Assembly: GCA_949128115.1 (NCBI GenBank)
Contig: OX421965.1
Coordinates: 46,181,257 to 46,245,256 of the forward strand
Source of the DNA: Anaspis maculata
Lineage: Eukaryota > Arthropoda > Insecta > Coleoptera > Scraptiidae
Length of the DNA stretch: 64,000 bases
Direction: 5' to 3'
Both the position numbers and the translations under genes were made by a program. Below, one piece after another: positions 39,801-51,800 of the stretch. The notes under the pieces were generated by a model. It was not told the DNA's origin, made no database searches, and saw only the letters and a program-made list of their open reading frames with translations. The stretch's first letter is position 1; each line of letters starts with the position of its first letter.

Positions 39801-42800
39801 AATCAATAAAGTTTGATTTTTCGAAAGCACTTCAAAAACCAAACCAAAGAGCACAAAATTTTGAAAATTGAAGAAGAATTTAATTTTTTTGCTATACAAA
39901 TCCTCTTTACGTTTACTTGAAAAATGTTTTGGCTGAAGAAGTTTTCCCAGAACTGAACGTTGACCTCTCTAATTTAAATGTTTTTCAAAGTGTTTTTCAC
40001 ATATCTTGACAAACTATCTCTGGAACAAAGTAGCCAATCAACATTTTGTTGTGTTAACTTTTTGCTTTTAGCTAAACAAAGAATTTTTTATATTCTCTCT
40101 TATACATATGTATAAAGTATGATGAACATGTATAATTCAAACATTTTATAATAAAATGAATAAATATTTATTGCAAAGAGAATTGAAAAATATGCTCTAT
40201 TTCAGAAAATTACCTGCGTCGATGTCGTAGAAAATGGGTGCAGCCCCCCTTTCACTACGCCACTGGATAAAGTTGTGAAAATTTATCATAAATGGATCAT
40301 GGGCTTCTGCTAGGATTGCTAGAAAAACATGTATGCCAAATTTGAAGAGAATAGGTTCTACAGTGGTTCTACAATTATTGCAAAAAACGATTTTTCAAGT
40401 TCAACGTTGAAGGTTTATATCTCCGTTATTAGGTATTCCTGAAATATATTTTCTCCAGTAAGTCTACTTAGTTTTTGATTCTCTATCACTTCTTGAAGTT
40501 TGACAGATCAAATCAAAAAAACACCCTATACAGGTGTTCATTTGAAAAGTTGTCACCCCTGATTTCTCGCCGCCAAAATTTTTTACAGGAAAACGCCGAA
40601 ACAGGTAGATTTTTGTTTCGAGGGGAACATCTGGGACACATACAGTCAAATTTTCATCTTGATACATTAAATTGAAGGCAATAAAATTCTCTTTCCGTCA
40701 ATGATATTTCTAATTTTTTTAAACCACTTCTTTGAAGTGAGGTAGGGTGGGGGCGAAGGGGTTGAAGAAGAACCTCGAGAAGAACATTTGGACATAAGCG
40801 TCTTAGATGACCCCATTGAAATGAAAATCGACCTGTTTCTGCTGGAAAGTCTATTTCTCAAGAATCGGGAGTTTATAGGGGAAAATTTTTCCTTTTATCA
40901 AAAAAGAGAGGATTTTCACAAGGGTTGGTGGTTTGAAAAAAAAAAAATAGAAATAAAATAAAGTACCAAACGCAGATTCGTAGTAGTTATGTACTATCAT
41001 TGTGTACTGTGATCTGTGATCCATAATTATTAAAGGCAAATTTCCCAATCTGAGTATGGGAAACTACCAACTTTTGCAACCGAGCGTGAAATGAACACTA
41101 TGTTAAAAAATGCAATCACCTAATTTGCAGAATTAATCTCCTGTGGTGATTTCATTCTGGTTGTGTGGAATCGATCCATTCTTCCATTATATGGCGAGGA
41201 TTTGTGTATAGGTACGTGCAATTCGAAGGCTATATAATATGTACGGTAGGTACCTATACTTAGGTATATCGCGTTTCAGTGTGTAGGTACGGCTACGAAT
41301 AGGTACCTACCTACATTCAGATACAGACACAGAGTTGAAGGCAATAACCAAAAACACATAAAGATAACATTTATTCGGATTATTTAACAAACGCATAGGA
41401 AAGTTGCGCACAGGAGATTAAGTCAAACTTACTTATTCTCGCTTTCCAAATATTTTTCAATGTCAATGTATAAGAAGAAACACGATGTTCCACCGTTATG
41501 TAATAATTATTGTAATTAGACTAATGTATGGTTTTTGTCATATCCTCGGTGCACATGTAATTGCTGTTTGCCTATAAAATTTTGTTGGAACTTGCAATTT
41601 TGCGCTTTTAAATTTAAAGTTTAAAGTAATAATAGAGGTATTATGAAGCTGTAACGTGATATAACAGCCAACATATGACCTATAAAAACTTCATGACATT
41701 CCAAGCAGGTAAATTAATGAAGGTATAGATCTTTCTTGCAAAACTATCAGTTTGAGGGTTTGAGGGCTGGTTTGGTCGCGTACTTGCACCTCAAAGACAT
41801 TGTAGGTATCGTGTATCGTACCCCTGCCCCTGTCTGTAATAAAATATGCTAGTATTTGTGTCCTATATGGGGATGAGGAGGGATTCCATGTACTTCCCTA
41901 AATTGTCCGAAAATACGTTGGAAGTTTTATTCCCATTTTCGCTCCGCTTAACATACCTAGATATAGTATGATTTCTGTAGTGTTTTTATTTCGAATGCTC
42001 TTTCGAATGAAATATTCCTTCCGCTCCGCACTCATACGTCCTTACTTCGTTATCAGTGCAGTATCAAGTATCAGTACAAGTTGTTTCTCGTCTAAATGTA
42101 CTTCGTCTTAAGTATCGTATCTTGGTACCTACCAGGTACCTGGTATAAATTAGTTGGTATCGAGGTTGGTATCAGAATATTTTTCAAACTTTGTGGTCGT
42201 CCAATCCGCAAATACTTCCCGGAAGCAATTAAGCGACGACTGCATTAGCGCATTTTTGAGCAAATGCAGTGGCTTACACGGAAATTGGCTTTTCTTCAGC
42301 TAGTAGGTAATGGTCGAAGAAACAGCTTCGGACAATAGCCATGTTTGCTAAGTTCGCGCCGACCGCTTTCCGGTTCACAGCAATTTATCTGTTACATCTG
42401 ACAAGATTTTCTGCAATGCCTACGTTGTCGAGACATTGTCAAATCAGTGCCTATAAGAAAAATCTCATACTTCCAGGACCACGAAGAGGAATTTATTTGC
42501 CACAACCAGAGAGCGGGCGAGACCGGTACAGTTAGAGTAGTAGTAGTAGCTAGTTCTCTTGGGGCCCGGTCACCGAACCCACATGGGTGCCCCCTTGATG
42601 CCCATCGCGAACTGGGTTATTGTGACCCAGCAGCCAGCAGCAACACCAGCACCGACAGAAGAAGTGGAAGAATCGATGAAAAATTGCGCGCCGCCTTCAG
42701 GGAAAAGCCCTCGAGGCTTGAGGTCATGGATAGGAGGGGGATTCGATTCAATTTAGAGCAATTAACCCGGCGGCCCGACAACAAAGACGCCCGCGCCGCC

Positions 42801-45800
42801 TCGAAAACGAAATTGCCATCGACAATTTGAATTTCCACGTGTTGTGATTGTGAAAACCAGAACGACAGAGCCAGATTTGCATTTATTATTAATGATAATA
42901 ATAATAATAATGCTTTTCCCGTGAAATGCCCGATTCTTGAACTTGACCTTAAGGTTATGTGGGTTAATGTCTAGCTCAGTTGCATGCGGATCTTGATTTC
43001 GAAGATATTATTACACAAGAATCAATACTCACACAAGTATCTCCGGTCTGCTGGACCAGTTTTCAAAAGAAACAGAATTTCCAAAAACTGCTCAGAAACT
43101 AAATTGAGTTGAGTTTATTGAAGTAAAAAACTGGTTTCTTGTTAAAATTGATGTATTTTGCATTGAAGTTGACAGTTTTGTGAAAGAATAACATTCTCGC
43201 ACTAAACTGTCAGGTGAAAAGAGACGGTTCTGTAACGGTACGGTGCCGTGTTTTTTTTTCAGAAAAAGAATCATAACTGGAAAACTGCTGATCCTAAATC
43301 AACAGTAAATTCGTACTTCGTACTGTCACAAATCAAATGACCTAAGAGTTTTAAACACCAATCTCATAGTCTTTCAATGAAGAAAAAATAACGTCGGTGT
43401 TGTTTACAGTTCTGTGTTCAACACTGTGCTGTATCTACCTAGGAACAAGGTTTGAAAATGAAGTTCAATGAATAAAATTATAATAATAGAGAAATAAACC
43501 AAAGGGACAAAACAACTGAGTGAAATACAAAAAGACAGAATTTAACTGAACACAAATTAGAAACAAAAAACTGAACCAACAAACTTTTTTTTTTCATATT
43601 AGCCTGTAAAAATCCGTCGAACGGTTTACGCTTCTTTTGATTTCCCCCAGTTAAGAGATCCATAGATACTGCACAGTGCACAGATCGCCATTTTCACAAA
43701 ACCTCTTGAAATGGAGGCATGGGTTGGTTATGTATGTACAACGTACAACATTCGTACCAAACCCAAACGGCATCGCGTAATCATCAAATGCAAGGTGATG
43801 GTGGTTCCATGGCGCGTTGTATAACGTCCCTTTTGATCTATCATTACGCACCAGTATAAGGACCACTTCATGGGCGCTGCTCACAGCTAATAACTCTCAT
43901 CGACAATAATGTGGTTATGAACTACATATAAAATCTCCCACAACAATGATATTTCATGAGTATCACCCAACCTATGATGAATCAATGATTCCTGTGTAAA
44001 ACTGAGAATTTTTTTGTACCAATAGGCCAGTAGCAGGAGCAGGAGGAGGAGGATTTGATATTGCAAAAGGACCCATCAAATTTTTCTCTGAAATAAGTAC
44101 ATTTGGGGATCCTAATGAAGAATCCAAATTTGTGACCTTGTGTGATCTCCGGGACCATGATAAAAAATGAATAAAGTGGAAAAACTTGCACCAGGGACCC
44201 TGGCGCACCCTGGCGCTCCTGGATACATGAGCTCAAGTGCATTGACAAAGTTGTGAAGCATTCAATGATTTACAAAAAGGTTTCCCAGGGCATACGTCTA
44301 ATTTCTTTAGTTTAGCCGAATTTTAGCCAAGAGATTATTCAAACTGTGTACACTCAAAAAAACTGGATATTTGTCCAGAACAGCGATGTTGCTGAACACC
44401 ACAGCGCATGCTCAGGTAGCGCAAGAGCTCAGAAGCATTATCATACAAACAGACAACAAACTGTCTGTCTGTCAACTGACAGTTCGTAAACCATCCGAAC
44501 GATGAACGTGAACGACGAATTTTTATTTCGACACTGAAGATGCTGGTGTCGATGTTGAGAGTAGGGGAAATTTTAAATGTATTATATGACATATGATCTG
44601 ACATCATTTGACAGAAACTTCGCATTCTCGAAGCTAAACCATCGAAAAGAATCGAACACCTCAGAGCACTTCAGCGTATTTTGCCGAACGCTGCGCTGTC
44701 AGATATGACCTAGGCATTGACCACGCTTTTATCTGAGCATAATGCCGAGCGCAATATGAACCCTAGATCACCTTGAAGTGCTCTAGATCCTAATAGGCAT
44801 GCACTCTGCGGATTTGCTTCAGCGCTAAAAGTTGCAATTTTTTTTCCACACTTTCTGCAGAAAGTTGATAGTTATATTCATTTTACACGAGATCTCAAAT
44901 AATCTCATCTCAGTTAGAGAGAGAAAAAGGGAGAATTGCATGAGAAGAAGAGAGACACAACTAGCAATTGAAGTGAGTTCAATTCTCAGTTCAAATGATG
45001 AAAAGAACGCAGCTATCTGTATCCAAAACAACAATGCCATTTAAATGATCATACTACCTGCAAATGTCAATTTCAACAATTCATAAACGTCAATATTGAC
45101 AATTTTCCTTACAAACATGTTCGCAACTGCCGCATGAGGGTGCTGAAACGGGCGGTATATTCAAAATGTGCATAGCGCCTATACCGAACTCAGCTCAAGT
45201 GGAAGTGAACGTGGAAAATGCCACTGCCACAACCGCCAAACACATCGTGCTTAGCTGTTCCCACAAATGTCATCGATTTTTCGTTTTACAACAATAAAGA
45301 AGGTCCGACAAGAATGAGCACTTTTGCTCACCTTTAAAAGCTTATAAATAACAAACGCTATCAAAATCGCAACAATCAATGCCTGGTCTGTCAGGGATTG
45401 TTCTGATTTTCGCAACATTACGAATACAATCATTCTCAGGATTTCAGGTGAGTACGACAGTGATTGTCATCTGAAATCATGCAGCTGTATTTTTTCCTAC
45501 ACAAACAAATAATTGCCTCATATATACATAAAGAAATATTTATTAAAATAAATAAGTAATACTTCACGCCTTTCGTAACCGAAATCTGGATTTAGCCAGC
45601 TCTTGTACTTCACAAACACCTCTGTACTTTTGTAGCCGTAATATTGTATACTTTTTAGCCTTCCTCGATTTGTTCAAATTTGAATAATTATGTCGTAGGA
45701 TCGGAGAAGGTAAAGAGGCCTTCTCTTCACCTTCTCCGCGTAGGACACACTTCTGGAAAAATCCCCAAATTCTTGGTAGATACTGCACATGGCTTTTCTT

Positions 45801-48800
45801 TTGGTAAAAGGCTACAATCGCTAAGCTATAAAGAGAAACACGCAGAGCGGATCATCATATGTACTAATCTTCGAACTGTAGACCCGTAAAAAAGCTTCCA
45901 TCTCTGCGAGTTTCCCGAAGGTTTTCGGTTTAATTTAAATTACCTCCTCCGGTTATACCCAATTAATCCTTAATTTTTTTTTCCATCTAGGAAAACGAAG
46001 CGCCAGAGGCGTAAACAAAATTACCGAATTATTATTCCACTGGAGGCGGCATTTGAAGAGTTTCTGGCGCCCTCTCGGAACAAAGCGGGTCACGTCGCGT
46101 AATGAGAAAGTAACCATGAAGACTTATCATGAATGTCAAATGCGGTTCACATATTGCCACACCATACTGAAAAACAGTGTAAGAAGTGCGTACCGAAAAA
46201 TGACCCCCCCCCCAAGAATTCTGCGAAGTCTTTGGACCTCAAGAGCTGCGACAGGAGGGTCGGTCCTTCTATCCAGATGCCTTTGGCATATCTAGGACAC
46301 GGAATACTGTCTGCTGTGACTTGACGAGGGCCTGCCGCCGCCGACACGGTTTAGAAGGCAAATTTTATGTAAATCCCGGCCGCCCTCTGTTTTGCATTTT
46401 AACATCTAAGTGCCAAAGCAGTTTGGCACCTTTTATGCAGATCCACTGGGCCAATTTCTCTCCTAGGCGAGAACGCCCATCGACAAATAAAGGTATGTGT
46501 GGCGTTCGAGAGCTTGATTCCAAAATAAACTAGTGTTTTTTGTGTTGTAATGTTAATTTTAGTCACCTAGGTAAGATATGCTGAAAGTCCTACACACTGG
46601 GTGCTTTCCTTTTACAAACTAAACTAATTATTCTGACCCAAGTTGTTAGTGGTATATCACTTTTGCGCATGTGATTTCTCGTTTTTTCCCTTTCTAACTT
46701 AGATCAGATCAGTCAGTTTTGTGTTAAAAGGAAAGCACCAAATGTTATATGAATAGTCAGGTTTGGTTTTGTCATATCAATTTCTGGTTGCATACAAACC
46801 CAGGTGAAGGAAAGCTAAGTCAAGAACATGTGCATTTGGCCTGATCAGTGGTAGTTAATTGATCACGGAAGATCCATGGTACCTACAGATCTTTTCGCGA
46901 CATAAGTCACATAACAGTGTACCTCTGTGACTTATTATGTCGCGGAAAATTTCTTATTGTCAGCATATACCGCTTCTGGCAGCCATCTTGGAGAAAGTAA
47001 TTTGAAAAGCGAATGAAAACCACTCAAGATTATCCAACGCGTTCATTATTAGAAAATCACGTCCAGTAGATTGTATTTCCTGGAAATCTGGTGGAAAAAC
47101 AAACATGGCTAGCGACCAGGCCATAGCCTACTATGACATGATTTTCCATTGAACGCTCTATACAAAGCTTTCCAGATTTTTGACAAGTTAGCTGTAGCAG
47201 TTTTCGACGTCGAATTAGTAACTAATGACCGTTGTCTTAACCAAGCAGGAACAAATCATAATCTTCATATAAATCATCACCGAATACGGATCACTTGACA
47301 TCGAAAGTTGAACGGTCGATATAAAATAGGTACCGGGTGTTTTTGAAAAATGTGAATTGGCTCTAGCTGTGGAATTAGAAACCTATGACCGCGTTCCGCG
47401 ACTTGGTTAATCTTTCCGCGTTGCGTGTCCGACCGCCTTAAGAACGCAATTTGAATCAAGTTGCCAACATAGATTTTCACTTTCACAGCTGCCTGCAGTT
47501 GATAGTTCCGAAGAACACCCGGTATTAACAATTTTTATTGACGTCTTGAATCTGTCAGAAGTCATTTGTTGCCTTTTTGTTAGCTTGCATTTTTGTTAGC
47601 TCACGGTGAGTGCCATTGGAGTGGAAATCGTTGACAGTGTTGACAGTTAAAAACTTGGAGGATTTGTTCATGATTTTTTCCAAAGAATGATTTGCTGATC
47701 ATTTTTTCTTACTCAGGAGCTATTTCTTGTTTAATCAGAAGCTTTTTACGACGCCGTTGGAGTTGTTTCGAACAGATCAATAAGCATGATGTTCGTTAAC
47801 ATTGGAGAACATTTTGGCTGCTCTCAAGTGTAGGACTTTTTTGACTCAAAATTGGAGGAATGTTGCTCCTCGGTCATTCACTGGGCTCAACTGATTTTCC
47901 TGCTGTTGATACTTGTTATTTTCTCTAGAAAGTTTGTTCAAAAAAACAACTACCTACAAGTTACACGGAACCACAACAGTCACAGACGAAAAAGAAGTTT
48001 GGCAAAAGAACATATATACGTTATAATAAATTGTCAAAGATGTCAAATCAACTAAATGTCTCTGTGTATGCCTTTACCACAAATGATCAATAAGTGCATG
48101 ATTTCACGTCACTTTGGGTTGATTATTGCACAGGTCAATAACCTAAAGTGTCTTGGTCCTGGCCTGGTTTACATAGGAGTAATCTCCAATTAACTTGATA
48201 ATGCTTGATGGAACAGGGCATCAAGTTGCTTGAGCGCTTAGGTACACGAAAAGTGGATTCCCATGTCCAAATATCTACACACAAATGCGAATTGTCCAAT
48301 GTGAATTGTTGACGGTTTTGTCGAGCTTTCAAATTCTTAACAACTTTTGGCAATGGTCTTGTCACAAATTTTTTTTGCGAATATTCGCACATGAGAATCC
48401 GCCCTTACACGAAATCAATCATTTTGCCAGATAGATACCTACCTAGTGTTATTGGTCTTATAAAATAGTGGATGGTGTCAGCCATGATAATTCCAAAAGG
48501 CGTTTCGGCTATCTTTCTGCAAAGTAATTACTAATTTCCACGTCATCTGTTTATCGATTCGGTATTAGTTATTATAGTATCATTATCTAGGGCAATAATC
48601 AACAGTAATATCACTCAGTGGTGCTCAGATTTTCACGATAATTTTGGCCAGGCGATCGCGAGTGCTGGTTGTAGCGATAAATGCCCGACTCCGTATATAG
48701 GAAGAGAGGGGCATTTATCTAGGGGCAACCAGCCCGAGGGAAGCTGGCCAAAATTATCTGGGAAAATCTCGAGCACGAGTGATATTTTGGTGATTATTAC

Positions 48801-51800
48801 AAAAAAAGTCCGAAGTGACAGCTGTCAAATTTTCGTTATTTACATCAATTTTATTCCGTTTCTATTGACAGTGGGATTTAGATAAGTAAATATTATCCTT
48901 GTAGGTCTATTAATTAAGGGCGTTGTGTGTAATAATCAACAGTAATATCACAAGTGCTTAGATTTTCACGATAATGTTGGTCAGGCGACCGCAAGTGCTG
49001 GTTGTAGCGATAAATGCCCGACCCGACCGTAGGAGGAGGGCATTTATCCAGGGACAACCAGCCCGAGGGAAACGCCTGGCCAAAATTATCTGGGAAAATC
49101 TCGAGCACGAGTGATATTTTGAGGATTATTGCAAAAAAGAAGTCCGAAGTGACAGCTGTCAGATTTTGTTGTTTACATCCATTTTATTCCGTTGCTATTG
49201 ACAGTGGGATTTAGATAAGTGAATATTATCCTTGTAGGTCTATTAGTCAAGGGCGTTGTATGTAATAATCATTGAAACAACGTAACAATCGTGGCTACCA
49301 ACGAGTTTTTCACAAAAGTGAGGTAGGACTATTTTTACGAAAATTAGGCGGGTTTTCAAGAGAGCAGACTCGAGAGTAACTTTTCAAAATCCATGTTGAC
49401 CCATATTAGCGTAGAATACTGTACCTTTGCCTAGTCGATATAAACATAAAATCGTCAGAACTGGTCTTGTTAGTTTTTATATTATACCTGCTGCAGATTG
49501 GCATTTCAGTTGACTTAGTTTTCCAGTTATGTCGAGTCTTCCGACCGTAAACGCGAACACCTCCCGTCACTCGGCCTTAGTCATCATGGCAGAAGGATCC
49601 CCTAGGGTTTTTGGTCATTTGTATCTCTCTAGAAATCGTGAGACTTGCAAGATTTCTATTTTGCAAATACCTAAACGCATTAATACTAGGCACTTACGTA
49701 GTACCTGTAAACTGTAAATAATTTCTTAAGATCTGCGCAATTCATGCAGCATCAGTATGCATGCCATTCATATTTTTATGTTAATTCCAGTTCTAGACAA
49801 CAATAATGTATTGGTCTCAATAGCAATTAGCCTACCGATACCTGCGCAATGTAGAATAACGTGTTTCCTAATGAAGAACAAATTACGTCTTAGGAAATTA
49901 ATAATAATTGTTCTCTGATAGTTTGATGAGCTGTCCTTAAAACAAAATATGGTGGTTCATAAAATAGGTAGAATAAATATTCATCATCGAACCTAGTGGT
50001 GATCTAAAGCCTTAGGTAGGTACTTCTAGAAACCGGCACGGAAAAGAATTTTTATCTTATCCAAGGCTGATTTCAAAATCTTTTCAATTTATTTGCAGAG
50101 TTAGTAATTTAGGTATGGTTTCTACTGAAGGGTATCTGTTGAAAAGGTTTCATCTCAGCGTGAACTTTAACATTTCAAGAGGTGAAACACAAGAGTTTTA
50201 TGTTTTTAAAGCTATTTGGTCACGAATTTGACATGAAAGATAAATATAATATATTGAGATTCTCCGTCCTCGATTTAGCATAATGCTTAACTACTAGGGC
50301 TCAATGACTTAGCTGAAATACCAAGTGTAACTGATGTGAAAGATTACTCATTAACCGGAGTCAAAGCATTTGCTGCACCGTAGCCATTTAGAGTTCAGTT
50401 TGCATCTTTTGCAAACCACAGAAAAGAACGACCATTTTCATCATCAAACGATTTTTGTTGTGGGGGTTCAACTGACACAGACCACAGATCTTGCTCTTCA
50501 ATCGAAATTGAGTTGTTTGAGTTTTAAAAATTGGAAGCACCAATATCAGATACCTACAAATCCAGCGCGGTAATTTTTTGGATTTCCCATTGTTACCTCT
50601 GCTAATTAGACGAACCCATTCACGACACCATAGACTAATGACCATAAAATTCTTGTGAATTGGACAATTCCTCTCATACCGCCAAACCGCCGCACCTAAT
50701 CCAATAATTAGCGTCTGGGAGGTTTAGCCATGTGAGCCACATGAAATATTATTTCTTTATTTTCAGTCAGAAATAGAAATGTGCCTCCCCGTCCCTGCTC
50801 ATATTCCAAGAGTCGGAGAATGTGCGGAATGTTTGTATTTTTCATCATACACCGTGACGCGCCGTGCTATAGGTAAATAAATATCCGGTTTTTCAAGAAC
50901 AAAAGCCCTGGGCCTGCCTCTCTGTTTCCTGACCTGTGTAGAGATCATCATCATTTTTCGGGAACACACACCATGCGGACACACCTTTTGCCATATATGG
51001 TTTCAAAACTTTTGTCATCACCCATCATGGTACTAAGAAGAGAAAGAGAAGAATCGTGGGCTTCAGTCTTGCCATGGCCAGTTAGCCTTGACTCTTTGGG
51101 TTCAAACCGGGTGCACGCTTTTTCTTCTTCTCCGGCTCCTTCTGCTCCAAAGGCTTTACCATAAGCACTGCACCCGGAAACGCGGAAACCCTCAATTAGC
51201 ACGAGGAGTGAAAGTAATGTTGCGTAACGCCAGAGTCCCATGGAATACAACCACGTGGATAGAGATATCAATGCTTCATATTGAAAGATCTATATTATTG
51301 AAAGAAGAGATGTCCGAGTATGTTTTGCGCATTGTTTTTACCTTTATTTGTAATCCAATAAGTGTAGTAATCCAATTCCGATGAACAATCTGATTATCTA
51401 GGGGCTGGCACTGTTCCCTTTGTGATGTGGTAACACTGGCGGGTGCCCCATGGGGTTCACCTGAGCGCGTGGTTTTGTCTGTATTGGCGGGTCTCGAGTT
51501 CTTTCGCGGAACGCGACGGGCACTCTGTTGCGTAGAATATACACTACACGCGAGTCACAGGTAATCCACCTTTACCTGGTGTTGGTGTTGTTCGCTTGGC
51601 GGATCGAAGGCAAACGATTTCAAACGAAGCGCGGAATTTAATTAACGCATTTGTTGTGGTCCTAGAGGTACTGCGGCAGCAGTTTGTCCTTCTTACGTAA
51701 TGCTAAGGCAGGCAGGACTACTGCTACTACTTTAATGAAGAGTTGGCTGGTAATGAGGAGGGCGGATAGGTTTCAGGTTACTTTAGATTAAATTTACTGT

